64,000 nucleotides of DNA, from contig NZ_SELT01000014.1 in assembly GCF_004361065.1 (NCBI RefSeq), positions 1 through 64,000 of the forward strand, given 5' to 3'. Within the stretch, counting starts at the first letter, position 1; each line of letters opens with the position of its first letter. Position numbers and translations under genes: made by a program. The notes under the pieces were generated by a model that did no database searches, was not told the DNA's origin, and saw only the letters and a list, made by a program, of their open reading frames with translations. Shown in pieces: positions 1 to 6,549 of the stretch. The stretch comes from Cognatilysobacter terrigena (GTDB lineage: Bacteria; Pseudomonadota; Gammaproteobacteria; Xanthomonadales; Xanthomonadaceae).

Positions 1-27
1 CGGCGTCGGCTTGGACGAATTGTTAGC
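1..27 (-). repeat. attC site, truncated by window edge
   Basis: This is the R'' side of an attC (on the - strand GCTAACAATTCGTCCAAGCC and onward), identical over its visible length to the complete copies to the right. It marks the end of the cassette whose gene lies at 1-420 and shows that the array continues beyond the window. Confidence 0.85.
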
Positions 28-420
28 TGCCAGCCGAGCTTCGTGCTTTTCGCCGAGACGCCAGCTTAGCCAGACCAGCCAGGCAATAGACAGGCCCCAA
101 GCAGCGAACTTCAAAATGGCACTACTTGGCGGGTCTTGAGAGTAGAACGTGAACGACACGGCTGCGCCACACACGGCGCCGAAAAGTGCTGCGATCCACC
201 AGCGGTCTAGCCTCAAACGGCGAGCTAGCAAGAGAGCGGGTAAGCCTATCGCTGCGACGATAGGCGCTGAGAACGCGTAAGTGACAAGGCTAATTGCTAA
301 GAAGACGCTTAGGGACTGATCAGTGCCGCTCAGAATGTCACGGCACGACAGAACTAGTGGCGGAATTGCCGGTGCAACGATGAAGCCGCCAAGTAGCCAC
401 AAGACGCGAATTTGTTTCAT
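1..420 (-). CDS. Integron cassette gene (partial): small multi-pass membrane protein
   Basis: An open frame starts at ATG 420-418 and runs off the left edge without a stop, giving 140 codons. It encodes an unknown membrane protein with hydrophobic segments near residues 7-25, 37-66, 74-92 and 101-120, followed by a polar tail. The ATG lies a few bases after the attC at 425-482, as is usual for cassette genes. The frame continues into the next attC (1-27), so the C-terminus becomes NNSSKPTP, the same tail as in the first cassette of the array. No family was recognised and the function is unknown. The frame is well supported by codon continuity and cassette position. Confidence 0.7.
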   Translation of the reverse strand, partial: MKQIRVLWLLGGFIVAPAIPPLVLSCRDILSGTDQSLSVFLAISLVTYAFSAPIVAAIGLPALLLARRLRLDRWWIAALFGAVCGAAVSFTFYSQDPPSSAILKFAAWGLSIAWLVWLSWRLGEKHEARLAANNSSKPTP

Positions 421-424
421 GGCA

Positions 425-482
425 GCTAACACCGAAGTTGACCCGCGCCGCGAAGCGGCGTCGGCTTGGACGAATTGTTAGC
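425..482 (-). repeat. attC site (variant)
   Basis: An integron recombination site of about 58 bp read on the - strand. It has the R'' core CTAAC, the L''/L' arms forming the hairpin GCCGACGCCGC-TTC-GCGGCGCGG, and the R' core GTTAGC. It differs from its siblings in the L'/R' side, reading GGGTCAACTTCGG where the others read GGCTTAACTCAGG or similar. The stop codon TAA of the cassette gene at 478-891 lies in its R'' box. Confidence 0.9.
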
Positions 483-891
483 TACCGCGCGTGCTCGGCT
501 GGATGCTCACGGAGCTGCCGGAACTACAGGCACTGTGAGGCGCTGCTCCGGCACTGATCGAGTTTATCGTTTGAAGGGAGAACTGCCCGGTCTTCTTGGC
601 AATGACCGCTACAACGACAGGCGGGCTACCCGGAAGATCGCGCAATTCGACGGCAAACCCCTGCGAGCGGACGTAACGTTCCAAATCGACTGTCGGCTTG
701 CCAGGAGGTAACCGCACTTCATATCCGAGTGTGACCGCTGCGCTCAGATCGGGCGCAGGACCGGCCCATGCGACGAATGGCGCGGCTGACGTGCACGTCC
801 GCTCCGCCTCTGCGGGAACCTGTGGCGATTGGCTCCGACTACAGCCTCCAAGACATATTGCGGCCAGTGCCGCAATGACGAGACAGCGCAT
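478..891 (-). CDS. Integron cassette gene: predicted lipoprotein of unknown function
   Basis: The product is 137 residues with a short signal peptide ending in a lipobox (LGGC, Cys17), so a membrane-anchored lipoprotein is predicted. ATG 891 is preferred over the upstream TTG at 906 because GGGAG lies 8-9 bases before it and the lipobox then sits at a normal distance. The mature part holds a few cysteines and no recognised domain. The TAA stop is supplied by the R'' box of the following attC, so the gene fills its cassette completely. The function is unknown. Confidence 0.75.
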   Translation of the reverse strand: MRCLVIAALAAICLGGCSRSQSPQVPAEAERTCTSAAPFVAWAGPAPDLSAAVTLGYEVRLPPGKPTVDLERYVRSQGFAVELRDLPGSPPVVVAVIAKKTGQFSLQTINSISAGAAPHSACSSGSSVSIQPSTRGS

Positions 892-911
892 GCAATCAAC
901 TCCCAAAGGCA

Positions 912-969
912 GCTAACACCTGAGTTAAGCCGCGCCGCGAAGCGGCGTCGGCTTGGACGAATTGTTAGG
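912..969 (-). repeat. attC site
   Basis: A complete integron attC on the - strand with R'' CTAAC, the same central hairpin as its siblings and R' GTTAGC. It separates the cassette genes at 978-1376 and 478-891. Confidence 0.92.
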
Positions 970-977
970 GCGCACCC

Positions 978-1376
978 TCATGGCGGCCCATAGAACGACA
1001 GCTCGATAGTTGCACCGAGGTCCGCGGCGAGACGGACCGCCTGGGCAGGGATGCTATAGCTTGGCCAAGGCCGATCTTCGGTTGCCAAATCATGCAGCCC
1101 GAAATCAATGACCACGGTGCGAAAGCCTAGCTCAGGGATGAGACTTAGGGTTGCACGGTGCTTCTTTGCGAACCGAACCGCGCCCTGAGCTTGTTTGAGG
1201 ATCCCTTCGGCGTCAGACAACTGGATGTTGAAGCCCGACTCCTGGACGTTACCCCTGCTTGCTGGCAGACGCGGCTCCCCCTTCCAGTACACACGCACGG
1301 GTTCCAGTTTCGACTCAGACAGAAAGCGGCGGACCTTCGCAGTCGATCCTGAAACCCGCAAAACGCATGAAGACAT
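978..1376 (-). CDS. Integron cassette gene: small cytosolic protein of unknown function
   Basis: The product is 132 residues without a signal peptide or membrane segment. It begins MSSCVLRVSG and ends ATIELSFYGPP, and reads like a compact alpha/beta protein. I have an impression of similar cassette-borne proteins but cannot name a family with confidence. The start lies 9 bases inside the cassette and the TGA stop falls just before the attC, so unlike its neighbours it does not borrow its stop from the recombination site. The function is unknown. Confidence 0.72.
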   Translation of the reverse strand: MSSCVLRVSGSTAKVRRFLSESKLEPVRVYWKGEPRLPASRGNVQESGFNIQLSDAEGILKQAQGAVRFAKKHRATLSLIPELGFRTVVIDFGLHDLATEDRPWPSYSIPAQAVRLAADLGATIELSFYGPP

Positions 1377-1384
1377 GTGTGCGC

Positions 1385-1442
1385 CCTAACACGTGAGTTA
1401 AGCCGCGCCGCGAAGCGGCGTCGGCTTGGACGAATTGTTAGC
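1385..1442 (-). repeat. attC site
   Basis: A complete integron attC on the - strand, with the same arms and hairpin as the other copies. Only the variable bases beside R' differ (CACGTGTTAGGG). It lies between the cassette genes at 1438-1821 and 978-1376. Confidence 0.92.
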
Positions 1443-1821
1443 GCCTTGAGGACTGCAACCGCACATGCGCCCTCTCGAATCTGCCCGCCGCGGTCAAGTT
1501 CATCTGGATAGCGTACCCGCGGCGGCGGCTGCCTGCCTGCTCCGTATCGAGGATGCACTCCAGAACAAGAGGCCGGATTTCCTTGCATGCATCGAAGTAG
1601 TAGCTGCTGGAGCCGCGGATGAGCACGCCTTTCAGTTGGCGATTCATGCCCCGCTCAATCTGAAGAGGCGTGTAGTAGCGGTAAGGGAAGCTGCTTGGAA
1701 GCCCGGCCGCCGCATAGACCAGCTGCCATGTGTTTTCACACGCACAAGGCATGGGCGAGTAGGCCAAGCTTGCACCGCCTATCGCCAGAGCGACTACAAG
1801 GGCTGAAACACTTCCATTCAT
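1438..1821 (-). CDS. Integron cassette gene: predicted exported protein of unknown function
   Basis: The product is 127 residues and starts with a hydrophobic segment (residues 5-21) that looks like a signal peptide, followed by PMPCACENTW. It is therefore probably exported. Several cysteines occur in the mature part (about residues 26, 28, 78 and 88), which could form disulfides. The TAA stop lies in the attC R'' box. No family was recognised. The start ATG lies five bases inside the cassette. Confidence 0.72.
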   Translation of the reverse strand: MNGSVSALVVALAIGGASLAYSPMPCACENTWQLVYAAAGLPSSFPYRYYTPLQIERGMNRQLKGVLIRGSSSYYFDACKEIRPLVLECILDTEQAGSRRRGYAIQMNLTAAGRFERAHVRLQSSRR

Positions 1822-1824
1822 GGC

Positions 1825-1882
1825 GCTAACACCTGAGTTAAGCCGCGCCGCGAAGCGGCGTCGGCTTGGACGAATTGTTAGC
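1825..1882 (-). repeat. attC site
   Basis: A complete integron attC on the - strand between the second and third cassettes counted from attI. The arms match the other copies, and R' reads GGTGTTAGCG. Confidence 0.92.
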
Positions 1883-2237
1883 TGCCATGCCCGTACACCA
1901 CGGAAGGACCGCCTTTGACACCCTCGGTCTCAGCGTAGAACCGCGAGCCATCATTGCCAACCACCAAGAGACCCTCACCTAAGCCAATCCGACGCTGTAG
2001 CGCGCCCCACGTGGTGGCTCGGAAGCCGCGGGAGTCTTCCAGCACTAGGCACGGGTCATCGCTGGAGAACCGTGCACGTTTCCCGGCGAAGGCTGACGGC
2101 AGTATCTCTTCGATGTTGTGGCAGATGCGCGAGTACAACCTCTCGGGGCGCTTCGAAGCTTCGTGGAGGAAGCGCTCGCGGAAACTAGCCACGACGTATC
2201 GCTGGGCAAATGCTTCGAGCGCTGACTTGCTGTCCAT
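1878..2237 (-). CDS. Integron cassette gene: cytosolic protein of unknown function
   Basis: The product is 119 residues, soluble, with a mixed charged/hydrophobic composition. It has a helical N-terminal half (YVVASFRERFLHEASKRPER) and a C-terminal half that reads as beta strands (GEGLLVVGNDGSRFYAET). No signal peptide is present. The stop TAA is provided by the attC R'' box. No family was recognised. This is the second cassette from attI, so it could be transcribed from an integron promoter if one is active. Confidence 0.72.
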   Translation of the reverse strand: MDSKSALEAFAQRYVVASFRERFLHEASKRPERLYSRICHNIEEILPSAFAGKRARFSSDDPCLVLEDSRGFRATTWGALQRRIGLGEGLLVVGNDGSRFYAETEGVKGGPSVVYGHGS

Positions 2238-2241
2238 CGCA

Positions 2242-2299
2242 GCTAACGCTTGAGTTAAGCCGCGCCGCGAAGCGGCGTCGGCTTGGACGAATTGTTAGG
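2242..2299 (-). repeat. attC site of the first cassette
   Basis: A complete attC read on the - strand as R'' GCCTAAC, the arms AATTCGTCCAAGCCGACGCC and GGCGCGGCTTAACTCAAGC, and R' GTTAGC. From memory it differs from the aadA1 cassette attC at only two or three positions. The gene of cassette 1 reads through it and stops at 2255. Confidence 0.93.
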
Positions 2300-2770
2300 C
2301 GGCGCACAGAGCTTCTGCAAGGCTTCCAATTGTTGGGCATGCAGATTCGACAGCGGACTAATTAGAAGCGCCTCCCTTCCGCCGGCTTCAAGCGCTGCCA
2401 GAGCAACCGCCGGATCGGAGTAGCGCTGAAGGACTGGCAGGCCGACCGCCTGGAACTCGGCGGCAAGCGCCCTTGCGGAATCTATCGCGGACGCGCGGGA
2501 AGAAACCGGATGGGGTGAATAGCCCGTGCCGGCAATGTTGGCCAGTTGCGCACCGATGATGGCAACTCTCTTTTTCATAGCCACGTACTCAACTGCAACG
2601 TCCCCGAGTGCGTCGAATGCGTCGGAGTAGTTCGCGAACGAAACGTGGAACAGCCAACGGACGTGCCCGTCGGTTCGCTTGAAGTGACGACTGCTCTTAA
2701 CGAACGTCCAGCCGGGCATAAGCTCCACCAGCTCGGAAATAAAAGCCGCATGTAGCTCAGATACTTTCAT
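2255..2770 (-). CDS. Integron cassette gene (first cassette): unknown protein with attC-encoded tail
   Basis: The product is 171 residues, soluble, with no recognised domain. The N-terminal part (residues 1-75) contains GWTFVKSSRHFKR and a hydrophobic strand region. The C-terminal part is alanine/leucine-rich and helical. The final residues, NNSSKPTPLRGAA, are encoded by the attC, and the TAA stop lies almost at its far end. ATG 2770 sits four bases from the attI/cassette junction at 2774-2780. Being first in the array, it is the cassette most likely to be expressed. The function is unknown. Confidence 0.72.
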   Translation of the reverse strand: MKVSELHAAFISELVELMPGWTFVKSSRHFKRTDGHVRWLFHVSFANYSDAFDALGDVAVEYVAMKKRVAIIGAQLANIAGTGYSPHPVSSRASAIDSARALAAEFQAVGLPVLQRYSDPAVALAALEAGGREALLISPLSNLHAQQLEALQKLCAPPNNSSKPTPLRGAA

Positions 2771-2773
2771 AGC

Positions 2774-2780
2774 CGCCTAA
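2774..2780 (-). other. attI/cassette recombination core (GTTAGGC)
   Basis: On the - strand the sequence ...CGGTGTTAGGCGGC occurs just before the first cassette gene and lacks the attC hairpin arms that mark the other junctions. Its left side is the start of a cassette, and the region to its right leads to the integrase gene, as expected for attI. The full extent of attI (IntI-binding sites) cannot be set by eye. Confidence 0.75.
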
Positions 2781-3084
2781 CACCGATTCTCTTGAATAAG
2801 CACAGCGGTAACCGCTCCGCAAGGAAGAAGGAGGCAGGCTCGGCCAGAAGTCTATTACGAAACAATAGTTTAGCTCTGGCCGCAGTGGCCCGTGACTTGG
2901 TCCGACTGTTTGGCGCGGCGTGCTCATCGGTAATCCGTTATCGCGGCGTCCGTGGAGGGGTAAGCGACGCCTCGCCGGCAGCGGAATTGTCCGACGCTCT
3001 ATTCGTCCATTGCCCTAGCGCACATAACGAAAACGTTCTGCACGATTGCCACCTCTTCTTGCAGTGCTGAGGACGCAACGTCGC
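2781..3084. other. attI-intI intergenic region
   Basis: About 300 bases lie between the first cassette and the integrase gene. The region should hold the rest of attI, the cassette promoter (leftward) and the integrase promoter (rightward). I see an AT-rich inverted repeat CTATT-N7-AATAG at 2852-2868 and AGCGGT-A-ACCGCT at 2804-2816. I cannot assign convincing -35/-10 boxes or a LexA box. Confidence 0.5.
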
Positions 3085-4356
3085 ATGGATGCGCTGGTAT
3101 CGCTTTACCGAAGCTTGGGTAGGCAGCTGGGACTTCGTGTCGCAGAGGACCCGCCGCCTGGAAGCAATCGCTATCGCTCCGGGGCCGGCGGGTGGCCCGA
3201 TACGCGTTCCCACTCGCCTCCGCGCTCGTCTGGAGCCAGCACGTCGACGCCGGGCTCGCGCGAAGTACCAGCGAGGAACCTGGCGGGTCGTCGGGACACG
3301 TCGCCCGGCGACGACGGCATCCACTGGCTGGGCGATGCTTATCGCGAAGATGCTGCACCCAGTGCAGGAACGAACCTCAGAACAGACGCAAGCCACGGAA
3401 AACGTCTGCTCGACCTCGTGCGAGAACGCGTGCGGGTTCGCCATTACAGCCTCCGCACCGAGCGTGCCTACGTCAGTTGGGTGCGACGCTTCATTCTCGC
3501 GAATGGCCGGCGGCATCCGCGCGAGCTGGGTGGTGCGGAGGTCGAGCGGTTCCTGACCGATCTCGCCGCACGCGACGACGTCGCGTCGGGTACGCAGAAC
3601 CAGGCGCTCGCTGCGCTGTTGTTTCTCTACCGCGAAGTTCTCGGCCTGAAGCTGCCGTGGATGCAGGACGTCGTGCGCGCGAAGCGGCCTCGGCGTATTC
3701 CCGTGGTGTTGTCGCGCGGCGAGATCGATCGGTTGCTCGGTGCGATGGATGGGCAGACGCGACTGATGGCGGCGCTGCTCTACGGCACGGGCATGCGCCT
3801 CATGGAATGCACGCGCCTGCGCGTCAAAGACGTTGATTTCGAGCGCTGCGAGATCGTGGTGCGGGAAGGGAAGGGCGACAAGGACCGCCGGGTGCCGCTG
3901 CCGCAGACGCTGCGGGAAGATCTGCGCCGCGCGATCGAACGGTCGATGTTGCTGCACCGCCATGATCTGGCGGAAGGATTCGGCGAGGCGCGTCTTCCCC
4001 ATGCACTGGCCAAGAAGTATCCGAATGCGGCGCGCGAGCCGGGTTGGCAGTTCGTATTTCCGTCCGCTCATAGATCGGTGGATCCTCGAACGAACAAGAC
4101 GCATCGTCACCATCTGGACGACAGCGCGCTGCAGCGCGCCGTGAAGCGTGCGCGTACGCTGGCGGGCATCACGAAGCCCGCGACCTGCCATACGCTGCGT
4201 CATTCGTTCGCGACGCACTTACTCGAGAGTGGGCAGGACATCCGCACCGTGCAGGAGCTGCTCGGCCACAAGGATCTCGGCACGACGCAGATCTATACGC
4301 ACGTGTTAGGACGTGGCGCGGGTGCGGTCCTGAGTCCGCTCGATCGTCAGTTCTGA
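3085..4356 (+). CDS. intI: Integron integrase IntI (tyrosine recombinase)
   Basis: It recombines attC sites with attI. From ATG 3085 the product is 423 residues. The conserved IntI core starts near residue 107 (KRLLDLVRERVRVRHYS). Patch I (LLYGTGMRLMECTRLR) holds the catalytic Arg. The IntI-specific insert (EGFGEARLPHALAKKYP, then HRHHLDDS) is present, as are HTLRHSF, LLGHKD and the nucleophile in TQIYTHV. It diverges from the cassettes, the normal integron layout. The oddity is an N-terminal extension of about 90 residues. There is no ATG, GTG or TTG in frame where IntI normally starts, while ATG codons exist there in another frame. The start is therefore uncertain, and a frameshift that splits the true N-terminus is possible. 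TTG 3046 is an alternative. Confidence 0.88.
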   Translation: MDALVSLYRSLGRQLGLRVAEDPPPGSNRYRSGAGGWPDTRSHSPPRSSGASTSTPGSREVPARNLAGRRDTSPGDDGIHWLGDAYREDAAPSAGTNLRTDASHGKRLLDLVRERVRVRHYSLRTERAYVSWVRRFILANGRRHPRELGGAEVERFLTDLAARDDVASGTQNQALAALLFLYREVLGLKLPWMQDVVRAKRPRRIPVVLSRGEIDRLLGAMDGQTRLMAALLYGTGMRLMECTRLRVKDVDFERCEIVVREGKGDKDRRVPLPQTLREDLRRAIERSMLLHRHDLAEGFGEARLPHALAKKYPNAAREPGWQFVFPSAHRSVDPRTNKTHRHHLDDSALQRAVKRARTLAGITKPATCHTLRHSFATHLLESGQDIRTVQELLGHKDLGTTQIYTHVLGRGAGAVLSPLDRQF

Positions 4357-4659
4357 TCGTGTGGACGCGAACCAGGTAGTGCGCTTCGCAGCCGTGCGCT
4401 TCGGCGCATCTCAGCGTTGCGTGTATCGCGCGAGGAGCCTTTTGTCGACTACGAACCCAACGTCAAGGGCGAGCGACCTTCGTGCGGTCGGCGTGACGGC
4501 ACGCACGCCGCTTACGCAACAGGGAATTACGCGACGGCAGTCGATCGCGCATCCCTTACAACGACCGCCGATGACGGCAATCACGACACCGAGGGACAAC
4601 GACCGAGCGGATACGAAACGTGACAGTCAGGAAACGTCGTGCAGGATACGTCACGCGAA
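4357..4659. other. Intergenic region between intI and the flagellar cluster
   Basis: About 300 bases lie between the convergent ends of intI and fleQ. I see no credible coding frame, repeat or RNA. Short open frames on both strands have no recognisable product or ribosome binding site. Confidence 0.5.
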
Positions 4660-4678
4660 AGGCGTCCTCTCGACGCCT
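4660..4678 (-). terminator. Possible terminator after fleQ
   Basis: On the - strand AGGCGTC-GAGAG-GACGCCT forms a 7-bp stem that overlaps the fleQ stop, followed by only TTCGCG. The U tract is weak, so termination efficiency is doubtful. Confidence 0.35.
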
Positions 4679-6144
4679 CAATCCGCGTCGCGATCAATCC
4701 CGTACTTGCGCAACTTCTCGACGAGCGTCGTCCGACGCAGGCCCAGTAACGGCGCGGCGTGCGCCACCACGCCATTCGCCTGCTGCAGCGCCGCCTGGAT
4801 GAGCTCGAGTTCGAGTTCCGCCATGTGGCTTTTCAGGTCCAGACCTTCCGGCGGCAGTGTCGCGCGCGGATTGATCGTCGAAGGATCCGCAGGCGAAGCC
4901 GTCGAAGGCGCCGTTGATGGCGTGCGTGTCGCGGCGATCACCGTGGCGGGCGTCGGGTTCGCGGCCACCGGCTCGACGGGCAGTTCGGCGACACCGGCGC
5001 GATAGCGCGCGGGGAGGTCGGCGGCGCGCACCTGTCCGTTCGGATGCAGCACGGCGAGGCGCTCGAGCAGGTTGTGCAGTTCGCGCACGTTGCCGGGCCA
5101 GTGGTAGTGCTTGAGCACGTTCACGGCTTCGCCCGTCAGCGAGACGCGGCCGCGACCGCTGTCGGCGAGCTGGCGCGTGATCGCGGAAATCAGATCGGGC
5201 AGGTCTTCCGTGCGTTCGCGCAGCGCGGGCATCTCGATCGGGAAGACGTTGAGGCGATAGAAGAGATCCTCGCGGAAACCGCCCTTCGCGATCTGGTCCT
5301 CGAGGTTGCGATGCGTCGCGGCGACGACGCGCACGTTGCACGAATACACCTGCGTGCCGCCGACGCGCTCGAACGTGCGCTCCTGCAGCACGCGCAAGAG
5401 CTTCACCTGCATCGCCATCGGCATGTCGCCGATTTCGTCGAGCAGAAGCGTGCCGCCCTCGGCCATCTCGAAACGGCCCTTGCGCTGCGTCAGTGCGCCG
5501 GTGAACGCGCCCTTCTCGTGGCCGAACAGTTCGCTTTCGAGCAGGTCGGCCGGAATCGCGCCGCAGTTGATCGCGACGAACGGCTTGCCGGCGCGCTTGG
5601 AACGCTCATGGATCGTGCGCGCCGCGACTTCCTTGCCGGTGCCGGATTCGCCGAGGATCAGCACTGTCGTATCGAAGCCGGCGACCTGGTCGATCATGCG
5701 ATTCAGACGCACGACCGCTTCGGACGACCCCGTCGGCCCGACGCTCTGCTTCTCCTGGCGCTCTTCCTCGTCGATTCGCTTGAGGCTGGCGCGACGGAGC
5801 GCTTCCTGCAGTTGCGGGCGACGGATCGGGTAATCGAGCGGCCACACCGAATCGGGATGCACGAGCGAACGCCATGGCGCGCGCTCGTCGTGACCGGGCA
5901 GCACCATCAGCGGCGGATGCAGCGGTTGGCGCGAGAGCCAGTCGGCGAATGCCGACCACGCGGCGACATCGCCAACGTCACCGGCGACGATCGCGACCCA
6001 GTCGCTCGCTTTCGAACGCGAGAGATCGAGGTCCGCGGTGTCGGCGACGAGGCGCGGGGTGAAGTCCATGAATTCCAGCAGAGTGGCGACGCGTTCCGCG
6101 CGCGCCATGTCGCCATCCACCACCAGGATGCGCGACTCGCTCAT
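4678..6144 (-). CDS. fleQ: FleQ-type sigma-54-dependent master regulator of flagellar genes
   Basis: It activates sigma-54 promoters of class II flagellar genes, and in related bacteria it binds c-di-GMP. The 488 residues contain an N-terminal FleQ-type receiver-like domain (1-120). The AAA+ domain has Walker A GESGTGKE (165-172), the sigma-54 contact loop GAFTGA (212-217) and Walker [10 protein letters not shown]. After a Pro/Ala/Thr-rich linker there is a C-terminal Fis-type helix-turn-helix ([20 protein letters not shown]). ATG 6144 overlaps the stop of the upstream single-domain regulator by 4 bases, and rpoN lies just upstream. The sigma-54 sites before flgB, flgF, flgJ and flgA are its likely targets. 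Confidence 0.93.
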   Translation of the reverse strand: MSESRILVVDGDMARAERVATLLEFMDFTPRLVADTADLDLSRSKASDWVAIVAGDVGDVAAWSAFADWLSRQPLHPPLMVLPGHDERAPWRSLVHPDSVWPLDYPIRRPQLQEALRRASLKRIDEEERQEKQSVGPTGSSEAVVRLNRMIDQVAGFDTTVLILGESGTGKEVAARTIHERSKRAGKPFVAINCGAIPADLLESELFGHEKGAFTGALTQRKGRFEMAEGGTLLLDEIGDMPMAMQVKLLRVLQERTFERVGGTQVYSCNVRVVAATHRNLEDQIAKGGFREDLFYRLNVFPIEMPALRERTEDLPDLISAITRQLADSGRGRVSLTGEAVNVLKHYHWPGNVRELHNLLERLAVLHPNGQVRAADLPARYRAGVAELPVEPVAANPTPATVIAATRTPSTAPSTASPADPSTINPRATLPPEGLDLKSHMAELELELIQAALQQANGVVAHAAPLLGLRRTTLVEKLRKYGIDRDAD

Positions 6145-6530
6145 TCGGTCGCTCCGACCTCCGCCGCGCGCCCGGCCAACTTCTCGAGCAGCGGCATGAC
6201 GTCGTGGATGTAGGAGAGCTTGCTGACGAACGCGTCGGCACCGGCGCGCAGTGCGTGCTCGCGATGCTCGGCGTCATCGAAATGGCTGGCGATCACGACG
6301 TAGGGCGGGGCGTCCTGCGCCTTGATCAGGCGCGTGGCCTGCAGGCCGCCCATCTCGGGCATGGCGAGGTCCATCAGCACGACGTCCGGACGCAGCGCCT
6401 CGCACTGCGCGATCGCTTCGATGCCGTTGCCGGCGGACCCGACGATGTTCACCCAGTCGAGTCGACGCAGGTGGCGCACGGCCGCGTTGATGAAGCCTTC
6501 GTGGTCGTCGACCAGCAGGACGCTCAGCAT
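6141..6530 (-). CDS. Single-domain response regulator (receiver only)
   Basis: The 129 residues form one CheY-like receiver domain. The acidic pair is at Asp8/Asp9, the phospho-acceptor is Asp54 ([11 protein letters not shown]), and the conserved Lys is at 104 (FVSK). No output domain follows. It sits between rpoN and fleQ and overlaps fleQ by ATGA, so the two are translationally coupled. A role in tuning flagellar gene expression or motor behaviour is inferred from position only. No cognate kinase is adjacent; the kinase at 28741-29991 is a candidate. Confidence 0.88.
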   Translation of the reverse strand: MLSVLLVDDHEGFINAAVRHLRRLDWVNIVGSAGNGIEAIAQCEALRPDVVLMDLAMPEMGGLQATRLIKAQDAPPYVVIASHFDDAEHREHALRAGADAFVSKLSYIHDVMPLLEKLAGRAAEVGATE

Positions 6531-6549
6531 TCCCTTCTCCTCGGATCCC

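Noticed and set aside
425..2299. Regularly repeated 58-bp sequence that could suggest a CRISPR array
   Set aside because: The repeats are 370-470 bp apart, contain integron core sites and hairpin arms, flank genes and lie next to intI, so they are attC sites.
2792..3070. A 92-codon + strand frame between attI and intI
   Set aside because: No ribosome site or recognisable family; it crosses the expected attI and promoter region.
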